A stretch of 64,000 bases of DNA, from positions 62,001 through 126,000 of the forward strand of contig JAFDYT010000019.1 in the NCBI GenBank assembly GCA_018266055.1, read 5' to 3'. Below the pieces are notes generated by a model. That model searched no databases. It saw nothing but the letters and a program-made list of their open reading frames with translations, and had not been told where the DNA came from. How positions within the stretch are numbered: the first letter of the stretch is position 1; every line of letters starts with the position of its first letter. This DNA comes from Bacteroidota bacterium (GTDB taxonomy: Bacteria > Bacteroidota > Bacteroidia > Cytophagales > Cyclobacteriaceae). The position numbers were made by a program, and so were the translations under genes. This document shows, piece by piece, positions 52,129 to 61,617 of the stretch.

Positions 52129-53931
52129 GTGAAAAAGGTAATACTACTTTTCATCTTCACCACACTTTTTGCTTTTCAGGTGTGTGCCCAATTGATCACT
52201 CGCTACGTGTATCACGATGCGGCTAAGCAAAACATAAAAGAGGTTTATCAGGTAAAAGATACGGTAAGCAACATCTTGCAAGGGCGCTACATATCGTATT
52301 ATCTCAATGGCAATATCGAATCCAAAGGACAATTCGTAAACAATGAAACTACAGGTGTCTGGGAATTTTATTACGAAACAGGAAACCTGCACATGCGGGG
52401 AATTCTCAGGCAGAATTCCAACTACGGACTTTGGGAATACTTCTATGAAAATGGCCAGAAAAGCATGGAAGGAACTATCGATGGCAAGCAGCGCGAAGGC
52501 ACCTGGAAAATATATTATGAAAGCGGGGAGTTGAAGGAAAAGGGAGAATATGTGGCGAATAAAAGATCCGGGTTTTGGAATACATTTTTTGAGGATGGCA
52601 CTAAGCGTGGAGAAATCGATTATAAGGACGATTTTGGCCGCTACATCGAATACTATCACTCGGGCAAAGTAATGGCCGAGGGGCCAAAATCTGGGCCTAA
52701 AAATGTGGGGCATTGGCGGACCTATACGGAAGAGGGGACACTCGAGAGTGAAGGCGATTATTCGGCTGGTAAAAAAAATGGCGAATGGAAATTGTATTAC
52801 CCTTCAGGGAAGGTTTCGTCCGTTGGCAATTATGAAAATGATGAGCCTGTAGGTCAGTGGCTGTACTATTTTGAGGATGGATCGATAAGCTCGAAAGGTG
52901 AATTTGTAGGCGGCAAAAAAAATGGCTATTGGACTTCGTATAACAAAAATGGTTCACTGAAAAGTGAGGTTACTTTCGTGAAAGGATCTGGTGAATATCG
53001 AGAATACTATCCGGGTGGCAAACTGAAAGTGAAAGGCCAAATTGTGGATGGCAAAGATCAGGGAAGCTGGAAGTATTACTACGAGGATGGAAAGTTGGAG
53101 GGCGAATGCGATTTCGATCGAGGCAAGGGAATTTATTTTGGGTATTACCCCAACGGAGCATTGCAGACGAAAGGGCAAATTGAAGACGATTTGCGAGTGG
53201 GCACCTGGGAGCTCTACGAACAGGATGGTAAGCTCTCAGGGTATTACAAACCTTTTTATGAAGACAAAAGCATAGCTAATGCAATCAATGCGCTGGTACA
53301 AAAATCAAAGATGCCTCCGCCGGTCAGGAAAGGCCGTGTGCCTGGGTTCAACTACTTCTCACCTCGATATCCAGAATACCACAGTGTAATCATTCAGGGA
53401 AATCCAGCCTTTATGTTTGTAGGTAGCTTTCCAATGGGCGTTGAGTTCTACAACGAGGCAAGATTAGGGCACGAGTTTTCTTTTGAGGGTATTCGTGATC
53501 CATTTTTCTCGGCCGACGCACAGGTGCCAGAGGGAAAGCTATTCAAACGTGGGTACGCAATTTCATTGAAGCAAAAATTCTACAATCCGATCGACATGGG
53601 CATGTGGTACTTTGCACATGAGCTACGGTTCACTAACATCGTGCATTATTCCAATGTTCAGCTGTCACCGGTGTCTAGCGGATTAATCACGGCCAGTGCT
53701 TCTGAGCAACGTGTGGAATATGGACTTATCCTCGGGGTCCGGCTGATGCAGCGCATCAACGCCAATGGCATCACCATCGATTCATTCATAGGGTACGGTC
53801 TGGGGTACCGAGACCTTTCGATTGACCCGCAATTCGATAGCGTTTTCAAATCCATAAATGCCAATAATTTTTCGCAAACATTCAGGTTTGGGATTAATTT
53901 TGGATACTCCTTTTCATTCGAAGGGAGATAA
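52129..53931 (+). CDS. MORN/YwqK-like repeat protein with C-terminal barrel-like domain, exported
   Basis: A 600-residue protein starting at a GTG, with a signal peptide ending at VCAQ (about residue 21). Residues about 45-380 hold around fourteen repeats of about 23 residues of the MORN/YwqK kind (GVWEFYYETGNLHMRGILRQ, GTWKIYYESGELKEKGEY, GEWKLYYPSGKVSSVGNYEN). Residues about 400-600 form a beta-rich domain ending GINFGYSFSFEGR, like a small outer-membrane barrel. YwqK repeats alone are often labelled antitoxin, but an exported version joined to a barrel is more likely an envelope protein. It is the last gene before the MazG-like gene (25-bp gap). Confidence 0.82.
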   Translation: MKKVILLFIFTTLFAFQVCAQLITRYVYHDAAKQNIKEVYQVKDTVSNILQGRYISYYLNGNIESKGQFVNNETTGVWEFYYETGNLHMRGILRQNSNYGLWEYFYENGQKSMEGTIDGKQREGTWKIYYESGELKEKGEYVANKRSGFWNTFFEDGTKRGEIDYKDDFGRYIEYYHSGKVMAEGPKSGPKNVGHWRTYTEEGTLESEGDYSAGKKNGEWKLYYPSGKVSSVGNYENDEPVGQWLYYFEDGSISSKGEFVGGKKNGYWTSYNKNGSLKSEVTFVKGSGEYREYYPGGKLKVKGQIVDGKDQGSWKYYYEDGKLEGECDFDRGKGIYFGYYPNGALQTKGQIEDDLRVGTWELYEQDGKLSGYYKPFYEDKSIANAINALVQKSKMPPPVRKGRVPGFNYFSPRYPEYHSVIIQGNPAFMFVGSFPMGVEFYNEARLGHEFSFEGIRDPFFSADAQVPEGKLFKRGYAISLKQKFYNPIDMGMWYFAHELRFTNIVHYSNVQLSPVSSGLITASASEQRVEYGLILGVRLMQRINANGITIDSFIGYGLGYRDLSIDPQFDSVFKSINANNFSQTFRFGINFGYSFSFEGR

Positions 53932-53956
53932 CCTATTCTTGTTAAAATAAACTACA

Positions 53957-54424
53957 ATGCAACAACCCGATTCGCTTAACCAAGTGGCTGAATTTCATCA
54001 CACGTTCAAACACCCCGTCTTACCCACACCGCAAATACCTTCTCCTGAGCGTTGCAGCCTACGGATTGCATTGCTCGCCGAAGAATTAAAGGAACTCGAA
54101 GAGGCTGTAAAGAATAACGACATTATAGAGGCAGCGGATGCGTTTTGTGATATCCAATACGTTTTGTCAGGCGCGATACTTGAGTTTGGCTTGGGCGAAA
54201 AATTCAAAGCACTATTCGACGAGGTTCAACGATCTAATATGAGTAAGGCCTGCGATTCAGAAGAAGAGGCAATAAGAACAGTGGAACATTACAAACAAAA
54301 TAAGAACACAGAGTGTTATTATCGGGAAGAAGGTGGCCGATGGCTGGTTTACCGAACCTCTGATAACAAGACGATAAAGTCAATCAATTACTCGCCCGCG
54401 GACCTAAAGAAAATTCTGGAGTAA
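53957..54424 (+). CDS. MazG-like nucleoside triphosphate pyrophosphohydrolase
   Basis: A 155-residue all-alpha NTP pyrophosphohydrolase. The metal-binding helices show the family pattern: LLAEELKELEEAVKNND (about 35-51) with EExxE, then EAADAFCDIQYVLSGAILEF (about 54-73) with ExxD(x)3D-type acidic residues. Such enzymes cleave (often modified) NTPs to NMP and PPi and so clean the nucleotide pool. The C-terminal 60 residues (CDSEEEAIRTVEHYKQ, then GGRWLVYRTSDNKTIKSINY) match Bacteroidota proteins annotated this way. Cytoplasmic. Confidence 0.85.
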   Translation: MQQPDSLNQVAEFHHTFKHPVLPTPQIPSPERCSLRIALLAEELKELEEAVKNNDIIEAADAFCDIQYVLSGAILEFGLGEKFKALFDEVQRSNMSKACDSEEEAIRTVEHYKQNKNTECYYREEGGRWLVYRTSDNKTIKSINYSPADLKKILE

Positions 54425-54737
54425 TGGTGTGAAGTTTTTGATCGGTAAAAAGACGAAAGGGGAGGCCAGAACGTTCTGAAGACAGGATGAGCAAGCTGAG
54501 CTTAACACACCAATAAAAACACTACAGGGCTCAAGTATAAATTCTCCTCTGTACCTAGGTCAATATCAATATTTGAATTAAATTAAGCAGGAATTAAGTG
54601 TTCAAAGTGGACGCATTTACGATGAAAGCCAACCCATGATTGCCTTTAATAAATCACGCATGTTACGTGAAAGCCACATGGCGAAAAATGATTTCCTGTG
54701 TTGGTTTTATAGTTAACTTTAAACGAAATTTTTATCT
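54425..54737 (+). other. Intergenic, 313 bp, no gene seen
   Basis: AT-rich gap between the MazG-like gene and the membrane protein with the zinc-ribbon-like tail, both on the plus strand. I see no coding sequence, strong hairpin or repeat. The downstream promoter should be in the last 60 bases (TAACTTTA near 54714 resembles a -7 element), but the match is partial. Confidence 0.45.
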
Positions 54738-55640
54738 ATGGATCAAAAAGCAACGCCAATACCTTTTTTAATCACCTGGAATCAAGTGATGATTGTAGGA
54801 ACCATTGCCATGGGAGCATTGGCGATCATCATTTATCTCATCTATAAGCTTCGTGTTTCTCTTCTAAAAGATCCAAAAGAAAAATACGATTACATGAACC
54901 TTAATGAGATCAGATGGTTCAAGCGTGTATTTTTTTTCATTGGGATTGCGGCGGCCTGTGCGGTGAATCTTTATGGAATGGAGAAGTTCACTACACTAGG
55001 TCTTTGGTTTTTTGTGCGGATATTTTTCTCTATTGCCTGCGCGACGCTGATAACCTACGTGGCTTCCTTAATTCTGGAATTCTATTATCCTACCAAACTC
55101 AACTTTAAACTTCGCAAGCTTCGTTACACTCCGCGCATCAATCCTAAAAATGGTCACAGGATGAGGCTGCTCAGCGAAGACGAAGAAGATGTGCACTTGA
55201 ATGAAGGCATGCAGGCTGAAGAAAATATCTTTTCCATTGATTACGATGTGTGGGTAGATGAATCTACCGCGGAAGTCAAAATTGAAAAGTACGATGGTCA
55301 CTTGACGGCTTTACAATGCAACAACTGTGGATTCTATACGATGAAAGTGTGGCGTGAAGAAATCATAGAACGGAATGAAGATGGCTCGCCAAAAGAATTA
55401 TTAAAGCACTATCAATGCTCTTATTGTAAAAACGTGCGTGCCACCGCCTTCAACGTTTCCAAAAAAGAGGTGGACGATTACAAATTGCAAAAACCAAAGT
55501 TGCAGCGTAATACTCGAAATATCGACATGGTTAAAATTGATTTGCACTCGACACTCGGCGCTCGCAAATCTTTTGAATTCAAATCCATCGAAGAATTAGA
55601 GAAGTTTCTTAAAGAGTTTGATTTCGACAAGGTGGTGTAG
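54738..55640 (+). CDS. Two-helix membrane protein with zinc-ribbon-like tail, function unknown
   Basis: A 300-residue protein I cannot assign to a family. Membrane helices lie at about residues 16-36 (VMIVGTIAMGALAIIIYLIY) and 60-115 (one or two helices: FFFIGIAAACAVNLYG and FFVRIFFSIACATLITYVA). A cytoplasmic domain follows with a four-cysteine ribbon, CNNCGFYTM near 194-202 and CSYCKNVRA near 227-235, likely to bind zinc. The end is a basic segment and a short helix (SIEELEKFLKEFDFDKVV). It lies 51 bp upstream of the Prc-type protease on the same strand, so a joint envelope role is possible. Confidence 0.75.
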   Translation: MDQKATPIPFLITWNQVMIVGTIAMGALAIIIYLIYKLRVSLLKDPKEKYDYMNLNEIRWFKRVFFFIGIAAACAVNLYGMEKFTTLGLWFFVRIFFSIACATLITYVASLILEFYYPTKLNFKLRKLRYTPRINPKNGHRMRLLSEDEEDVHLNEGMQAEENIFSIDYDVWVDESTAEVKIEKYDGHLTALQCNNCGFYTMKVWREEIIERNEDGSPKELLKHYQCSYCKNVRATAFNVSKKEVDDYKLQKPKLQRNTRNIDMVKIDLHSTLGARKSFEFKSIEELEKFLKEFDFDKVV

Positions 55641-55691
55641 CTGAACCCAATTGTATATTTTCTCGTTCCAGTTGATAATAATTTAAGTTAT

Positions 55692-57725
55692 ATGAAGAAG
55701 TTATTGGTGATGTTGATAGTGGTGTTGGCGGTTAATGCCTCGGTGGCTACTCCTTTAGATACCTTGGCTTTGAAGCCCAAGCCGGTCTATGGCAAGGAGG
55801 CCCGAATAATATCCTACATTCTGGATAACTATCACTATCGGAAAATTACCCTCAACGACTCTCTTTCAGAGGCGATTCTCACAGGCTACATCAAAGAACT
55901 CGACAATTCCAGATCTTATTTTCTTGAATCCGATGTCCAATCCTTCCAAAAGTATAAACTCGTTATCGATGACCTTACACGCAAGGAAGATGTAACACCA
56001 GCGTATGAAATCTACACGGTGTTCATTAAGCGCTTGCATGAAAGGATGGATTATGTGTTGAACACACTATTGTCAAAGGAATTTGACTTTACCGCGGATG
56101 AAAATTATGAAACAGAACGAGATAAAGCACCATGGCCAAAGTCCACTGAAGAGCTCAACGAGATATGGAGAAAAGCAATCAAGAGTCAGGCGTTGAGCCT
56201 TAAACTGGCCGACAAAAAGCCGGGAGAGATTAACGACGTGCTCAGGAAACGTTATGAACGTTTCCTTAAATCGTTTAATCAGTTCAACTCCGAAGATGTG
56301 TTTAACATTTACATGAACAGCATCACGGAGGCGTATGATCCTCACACCAATTATCTTTCACCTAAAGCTTCTGACTTGTTTAAACAAAGCATGAGCCTTT
56401 CTCTAGAAGGTATAGGTGCGTCACTTCAAACTGAAAATGAATATACGAAAGTAGCCAAGATTCTTCCTGGCGGCGATGCCGATAAGTCAGGAAAACTCCA
56501 TGCTAACGACTACATTATTGGAGTCGCCCAAGGCAAAGATGGTGAGATGGTGGATGTAATCGGCTGGCGGCTCGATGATGTGGTTAAGCTCATAAAGGGA
56601 CCCAAAGGCACCTTCGTCAGATTATCGATTCTACCTTCTCCGGCAGGTGTGAATGGTCCGTCACAGGAAATTACACTAGTTCGCGATAAGATCAAGCTGG
56701 AAGATCAGGCTGCTAAGAAAAACCTGATCCGCTATCAAAGTAACGGAAAGGATATGAAACTCGGCGTAATTACCTTGCCCGGATTTTACATGGACTTTGA
56801 TGCCTACCAAAAAGGAGATCCCGACTACAGAAGCACGACCCGCGACGTGAAAAAACTAATTGAAGAATTAAAAAAGGAAGGCATTGATGGATTAGTCATG
56901 GACTTGCGAAATAACGGTGGCGGTTCACTGATGGAGGCAATTGATCTTACCGGATTGTTTATTAAAGATGGCCCCGTGGTCCAGGTAAGAAGTTCAAACA
57001 ATCAAGTACAGGTAGGAGCCGACGATGATAAGTCCGTGAGCTATAGTGGCCCACTCGTAGTGCTAACCAACCGGTTTAGTGCGTCGGCTTCAGAAATATT
57101 TGCCGGTGCCATTCAGGATTACCGACGCGGCGTGATTGTGGGTGAGGCTACCTACGGTAAAGGAACAGTACAGCGTGTACAGGATCTTAAGCAAGTGATG
57201 AACGAAAAGAATACACCTGTCGGTGAATTGAAATACACATTCCAAAAGTTCTATCGGGTGAGTGGAAGCAGCACCCAGCATAAAGGAGTGGAGCCCGATA
57301 TTAAGTTACCTTCAGCGCTTGATGCACAACAGTATGGTGAAAGCGCCAATCTTAGTGCTTTACCTTGGGATGTGATAGGAGCGGCGTCCTTTCAGAAAAA
57401 CACGGATGTAAATGAAAAGATAATCTCAGGACTTAATAAGTCGTACAACGACCGGGTGAAACACGATCCTATGTTGAAAGGATTTATCTCTGACACAGAT
57501 GATCTGCGCAAAAATTTACACCAGACATCAGTATCGCTCAACGAAGCAAAGCGTAGAAAGCAAATGGAAGAGGCCGAGAAAAAGAAAGCCGACGGCAAGC
57601 TTGATACAAAACTGACCTCTACCAAAGAAGGTTTGCCTAACGATGAACTTCAGAAGCTGAATGACGAATATCTTCGGGAAGGACTACTAATCCTCACTGA
57701 ATTGGCATTCAAAAGAATCGGATAA
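55692..57725 (+). CDS. prc: Carboxy-terminal processing peptidase (Prc/Tsp, S41A)
   Basis: A 677-residue periplasmic tail-specific protease that degrades or trims proteins from their C-terminus. The signal peptide ends near NASVA (about residue 19). The N-terminal helical domain (about 30-230; EARIISYILDNYHYRK, YDPHTNYLSPKA) is that of the long Prc group. A PDZ domain spans about 240-335 (LPGGDADKSGKLHANDYIIG), and the S41 core has the catalytic Ser in SASASEIFAGAIQ near 462 and the Lys in EATYGKGTVQ near 488. The C-terminal DUF3340-like part is charged (KRRKQMEEAEKKKADGK). It meets the TraB/GumN gene stop to stop with 1 bp between. Confidence 0.93.
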   Translation: MKKLLVMLIVVLAVNASVATPLDTLALKPKPVYGKEARIISYILDNYHYRKITLNDSLSEAILTGYIKELDNSRSYFLESDVQSFQKYKLVIDDLTRKEDVTPAYEIYTVFIKRLHERMDYVLNTLLSKEFDFTADENYETERDKAPWPKSTEELNEIWRKAIKSQALSLKLADKKPGEINDVLRKRYERFLKSFNQFNSEDVFNIYMNSITEAYDPHTNYLSPKASDLFKQSMSLSLEGIGASLQTENEYTKVAKILPGGDADKSGKLHANDYIIGVAQGKDGEMVDVIGWRLDDVVKLIKGPKGTFVRLSILPSPAGVNGPSQEITLVRDKIKLEDQAAKKNLIRYQSNGKDMKLGVITLPGFYMDFDAYQKGDPDYRSTTRDVKKLIEELKKEGIDGLVMDLRNNGGGSLMEAIDLTGLFIKDGPVVQVRSSNNQVQVGADDDKSVSYSGPLVVLTNRFSASASEIFAGAIQDYRRGVIVGEATYGKGTVQRVQDLKQVMNEKNTPVGELKYTFQKFYRVSGSSTQHKGVEPDIKLPSALDAQQYGESANLSALPWDVIGAASFQKNTDVNEKIISGLNKSYNDRVKHDPMLKGFISDTDDLRKNLHQTSVSLNEAKRRKQMEEAEKKKADGKLDTKLTSTKEGLPNDELQKLNDEYLREGLLILTELAFKRIG

Positions 57726-57726
57726 C

Positions 57727-58590
57727 CTACTTCTTTACAGGAATTGAAGTCAGAGTGAACCCCTTGCTCCTCAATAATGCAATCAAGCCTTTTTCACCTT
57801 CCAGGTGCGAAACGCCCACACAGATAAATGACGGGCTCTCCTTTACCATTTTTTCAAGTTTGGGGAGCCACTCGGCATTGCGCTTGGTATAAAACTCTTC
57901 AATGAAAATGGGATTGCTTTCTGTCGGGTGCACGGCGTATTCAAAAATTTCGTTTAGTGTACCGAATGGATAGACCTCCATTAGCTTTTGGAATTCTGAT
58001 TTTTGCTCTTCAAAGTGCTCAATGCTGTAGATCAGAGCTCTGGTTTGATTCAACAGAGGATAAGCATCCAACGCCTGAGCTTCACGCTCAATTGGCTCAA
58101 GACTATAGGTCTTTACTTTGTTTTTAATCGCGATGTTGAGCAACTCGATGTCGTAAAACTTCACCTTATCGCCGAGGGAGAGACGCGTCATGGCAATAGA
58201 TAAAGCAAGGGGTTTCATTTTTCCGTACTTGTTTTCAAAAGCAGCTTTCGACAAATGAAATTCTTTTTCGAAGAAAGTTAGTACTTGCGTGTACTCTTCA
58301 GGCTTTAACTGCGTCGCGAGCGATTGCCCTTTCGGGAAATGCAGTGCAGTATTCAATTCATGTTGTGCGTGATGATCTACCTGATCTTCAATAGCGAATA
58401 TTTTAACGCCTTTGATTTTTTCGTTTACAACGGCAGGTATTTTAAAGTGCTTTTCATGCGTAAACTTTAACGAGCCGAATAGATAAGATGGTTTGCTTAA
58501 ACCATTGCCTGAGATTTCCCAAAGTGGAGATTCTTGTGCTTGACAATAAAAGGTTGAAATAATAAATAACAGAAGAGCCAATTTTTTCAT
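57727..58590 (-). CDS. TraB/GumN family protein with altered first GxxH motif
   Basis: A 287-residue exported protein with a signal peptide ending at YCQAQ (about residue 19). The TraB/GumN (TIKI-like) outline is clear: SPLWEISGNGLSKPSYLFGS at the start, internal helices, and the end GVSHLEGEKGLIALLRSKGF. The family is defined by two GxxH motifs thought to bind metal. The second is intact (GVSH, about residue 261), but the first, normally GTIH after SYLF, reads GSLK here, so metal-dependent peptidase activity is uncertain. The TlpA-type gene lies 40 bp upstream on the same strand. Confidence 0.85.
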   Translation of the reverse strand: MKKLALLLFIISTFYCQAQESPLWEISGNGLSKPSYLFGSLKFTHEKHFKIPAVVNEKIKGVKIFAIEDQVDHHAQHELNTALHFPKGQSLATQLKPEEYTQVLTFFEKEFHLSKAAFENKYGKMKPLALSIAMTRLSLGDKVKFYDIELLNIAIKNKVKTYSLEPIEREAQALDAYPLLNQTRALIYSIEHFEEQKSEFQKLMEVYPFGTLNEIFEYAVHPTESNPIFIEEFYTKRNAEWLPKLEKMVKESPSFICVGVSHLEGEKGLIALLRSKGFTLTSIPVKK

Positions 58591-58630
58591 AAGAATACAG
58601 GTTTATCGTGGAGAGTTTAATTACTTGAGA

Positions 58631-59197
58631 TTACTTCGCTAATTCATTTAGAAATTTCTTAAACTTTGGGGTGTCATAATTTTTCATTCCAATTTCTTTC
58701 ATTGCTACAATTCCATCTTTACCAATTACGAAGGTAGTAGGGATTGACGGTACTTGTAATTGCTCACTCAGGTAACCCGAGGGCATGAATATCGGAAAGG
58801 AATAAGATTGGTTTTTAATGAATTTTTTTACCTTCTCAACCTGGGCATCTTTGTCAAGCGAAAGCATTACAAAAACGATCTTTTCGTGATCTACTTCGTT
58901 ATACAGTTTTTGTATTCCCGGCATCTCACTTCTGCAAGGGGCGCACCAGGTAGCCCAAAGATTCAGAAAGACAACCTTGCCTTTATAATTGTTAAAATCA
59001 GCTTTGTTGCCATCAAGGTCTTTTATTACAAAATCATAATCGAATGCTTCGTGGCCTTCGGTTTCCGTAGAGGCATTCATAAGACCTGAATGGAGAGCGG
59101 CGCGCTGAGTAAGTGATGCCGCAAGGTCAAATCCGCCGAAGAAATACATTCCGACCAGAAACAGGATAAATAGTGCAGATTTGGGGATGGATTTCAT
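58631..59197 (-). CDS. TlpA-type thiol:disulfide oxidoreductase
   Basis: A 188-residue envelope thioredoxin. One N-terminal hydrophobic segment (ALFILFLVGMYFFGGF) is an anchor or signal. The thioredoxin fold (about 50-188) has NLWATWCAPCRSEMP near 80-94 with the Cys-Ala-Pro-Cys pair, a cis-proline region VPSIPTTFVIGKDG near 150, and FMPSGYLSEQ before it. It should reduce disulfides in the periplasm, for example in cytochrome c maturation. It is divergent from the 602-residue protein gene (59-bp gap) and probably co-transcribed with the TraB/GumN gene. Confidence 0.92.
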   Translation of the reverse strand: MKSIPKSALFILFLVGMYFFGGFDLAASLTQRAALHSGLMNASTETEGHEAFDYDFVIKDLDGNKADFNNYKGKVVFLNLWATWCAPCRSEMPGIQKLYNEVDHEKIVFVMLSLDKDAQVEKVKKFIKNQSYSFPIFMPSGYLSEQLQVPSIPTTFVIGKDGIVAMKEIGMKNYDTPKFKKFLNELAK

Positions 59198-59256
59198 TCC
59201 GCGTGATCGTTTTTTATGATTTGTACCAAATGTCTTTATTTATCTAACTTTCCACA

Positions 59257-61065
59257 ATGAAAATGCGAAAAATCGGCTTCGGACTTTGTTTTCTGATTTT
59301 CTTACTGGCGGTTAACCCCAGCGCCAATGCGCAAAAGGTAAAATACAAAGATCTCATTCTTTTACTTTCGGCGAAGCAATACGATAAGGCAGAGCCATTC
59401 CTGAAAAGGTATTTAAAGGAAAACGACGATAATCCGAATGCATTTTTATACATGGGCATTGTGCTTCAGGATAAATTGTCAAAAATTGATCCTCTGCTTC
59501 ATACAGAAACACTCGAAGGTACTATTGATTCTTCGGTTTTCTTTTTTGATAAGTCTTACAAGACCATTACAGAGAAGGAGCTGCGAAAGAATGATGAGTA
59601 TTACGAAGCTTATATGCGCCGCGACTTACGCACAGGGAAGTTTGTCATCAAGCTTTCGGATGTGCAATTGGATATCGAAAACAGGATGAACTCCCTGAAG
59701 ACCCGAAAAGACAAAGTCAGGCAGCTCAAAACTTATTTTGTAGAATCTTCGCAGGCGTATAGCCGGACAAATCAACTTTATAAAACATTGCATTCCAAAT
59801 ATGGCGCTGAACGAGAGTTTTTTCTTCGTTCAGACGATGAAATGCTAGCGGCACTAAAGAGAATATCAGTGAATTTTGACAGTGCCATTACTGCATTTGA
59901 AAAGTACAAATCGATATCCAAGGAACTAGGTAAGAACGGATACAACCATGTCATTGATTTACAGGAAATAAAAGACATAAAACGTGATGGATCAACAACG
60001 CAGGATTTCATGAAAGATGATTTGAAATTGTGGGATTATAAGAAATGGTCTGCCCAAGCAACCCAAATCATTGAAAAGGAAATTACGCCTCTGCGAGACA
60101 ACTTGATTGCCTTCGATATAGCCTTGAACAAGTTAAACGAAAAACTTAAAACTGATTCGATTTCTGTAAAACCAGACCTTGCCTCTTTGGCATCCAAACT
60201 TCCTGAAACTCAACTAAAAAAGTACGACCCGTCGCCGATGCCGTTTGACGTTTTTGCCATGAAAATGGCCGAACTGGAATACCACTCGGATTTGATCATG
60301 AATAGACCTCTTCGTGACTCCCTGAATGTGCGGCTACGACTCGCTGGTATTAAGTCCGAAATAGCTGATTTGAAGAAATTAGACAGCGTATCAGCTAGTC
60401 TCATGAAGAGAGATTTTTCGCAAGAGGAAAAGGACTATCATCACTTTATCAGTAAAGCCTATGGTACAACTTCGGTACTTCAAAGCCTGATTAATTCTAC
60501 TAACGAATACGCGAAAAAGGAGAGACTTAAAAAGGAAACGGCTTGGGAGCGGATCAGTCAGTCGCTTAAATGGTTAGTGGCCGGCACAGATTCAATACCC
60601 TTATACAGTGAGTCGAACCGAGAGCTGAAGTACAAACCGCTAATCATTGAAGATGAGCGTTTTACTGCGGGCTTGTTTTATCAGGATACTACTGCTGTTG
60701 GCTATTTTTACGACATCACTCCCGCGCGGATACCAAAAATCAAAACTACCTACAAGGTCGATCAGATGAGTTTTAAGAAGAAGAGCCTTTCACTCTTCAA
60801 GGGATTGGCCACCAGCGATGCGGTTGGAAATTCTTTTATCGTACTGTTATACTCGTCGGAAAAAGCTAACGATCGCTTTCCGGCAACTTTGGCTAAGATT
60901 TATAGAACTGAAGGTCTCGCATGGAGTGTGGATGTCAGCTTTGAGCTTTTGCCTGCCGAAATTAAACTGAACAACGAAAACGGTGAGATAAGCGTTCGCA
61001 TGTCAGGAAGCGACGGAGCTTCAAAAATTGTAAACTTTGATAAAAGCGGAGCGGTGCTAAAGTGA
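59257..61065 (+). CDS. Exported protein with N-terminal TPR-like region, function unknown
   Basis: A 602-residue protein with a signal peptide ending at ANAQ (about residue 25). Residues 28-75 look like one or two tetratricopeptide units (LSAKQYDKAEPFLKRYLKEN, NPNAFLYMGIVLQDK). The middle (about 100-390) is highly helical and charged, consistent with coiled coils, and residues about 430-602 are beta-rich (YKPLIIEDERFTAGLFYQDT, GNSFIVLLYSSEKANDR). No family is recognised. TAACTTTC at 59245-59252 with TTTG 21 bp upstream (59220-59223) resembles a Bacteroidota promoter with one mismatch, but it lies so close to the ATG that the transcript would be nearly leaderless. Confidence 0.75.
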   Translation: MKMRKIGFGLCFLIFLLAVNPSANAQKVKYKDLILLLSAKQYDKAEPFLKRYLKENDDNPNAFLYMGIVLQDKLSKIDPLLHTETLEGTIDSSVFFFDKSYKTITEKELRKNDEYYEAYMRRDLRTGKFVIKLSDVQLDIENRMNSLKTRKDKVRQLKTYFVESSQAYSRTNQLYKTLHSKYGAEREFFLRSDDEMLAALKRISVNFDSAITAFEKYKSISKELGKNGYNHVIDLQEIKDIKRDGSTTQDFMKDDLKLWDYKKWSAQATQIIEKEITPLRDNLIAFDIALNKLNEKLKTDSISVKPDLASLASKLPETQLKKYDPSPMPFDVFAMKMAELEYHSDLIMNRPLRDSLNVRLRLAGIKSEIADLKKLDSVSASLMKRDFSQEEKDYHHFISKAYGTTSVLQSLINSTNEYAKKERLKKETAWERISQSLKWLVAGTDSIPLYSESNRELKYKPLIIEDERFTAGLFYQDTTAVGYFYDITPARIPKIKTTYKVDQMSFKKKSLSLFKGLATSDAVGNSFIVLLYSSEKANDRFPATLAKIYRTEGLAWSVDVSFELLPAEIKLNNENGEISVRMSGSDGASKIVNFDKSGAVLK

Positions 61066-61515
61066 TTAGTTGCCCGTAAGCTTTTTCCAATCCTGGTAGC
61101 GGAGATTTATCCGCTGCTTCATTTTTTCGTAGTTTTCCCAGCTATCGGTAACGTGGTAAATAGAAGGCAGTGCTCTCACTAAGACTTCGTCGTAATCAGC
61201 GCGATAGAGGCCTCCACCGTAGTAGTAATAGGTAAACATATTCCCCTCGCGGTTGAACAGCTCAAACCCGAGATAACCGTCCCAGATTTCGCTCAAAATT
61301 GTGCACGAAATTTCTTTGCGTTTGAATCTGAAAATCTGGCCGGCAGCTTCTTCCTCAAAAAAATCAGAGTATAGGTTCGTTTCAATGACCCATCCCAGAT
61401 ACATCCCGATATGAACGTACGCCTGTTCAATCGGCAAAGAATCCGGAAAGTTGCCTAAGAAGTGGCTCTTGGCATTGTCATAAATCGTTTTCTGCATGTC
61501 GGCTTTCTTTTCCAT
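61066..61515 (-). CDS. Small protein of unknown function
   Basis: A 149-residue cytoplasmic protein without signal peptide or membrane segment. The body holds AYVHIGMYLGWVIETNLYSD near 29 and an aromatic YYYYGGGLYRADYDEVLVRALP near 96-117, then a basic helical end. Length and pattern (YVHIGMYLGW followed by RALPSIYHVTDSWENYEKM) recall uncharacterised DUF-type proteins that may relate to immunity or SMI1-like families, but I cannot confirm that. It abuts the preceding plus-strand gene stop to stop. Confidence 0.6.
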   Translation of the reverse strand: MEKKADMQKTIYDNAKSHFLGNFPDSLPIEQAYVHIGMYLGWVIETNLYSDFFEEEAAGQIFRFKRKEISCTILSEIWDGYLGFELFNREGNMFTYYYYGGGLYRADYDEVLVRALPSIYHVTDSWENYEKMKQRINLRYQDWKKLTGN

Positions 61516-61617
61516 ACTACAATGATATTAAATTTTAAGAACCCTTCTACCTTTTGTTAAATTAAACTAAAATCTTTCAAACGCCTAGCAAATGAATGAA
61601 AGAAACTTGCCACGGCC

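Noticed and set aside
52250-53250. YwqK-like repeats as part of a toxin-antitoxin pair
   Set aside because: The protein is exported and carries a barrel-like domain, and no toxin gene is adjacent.
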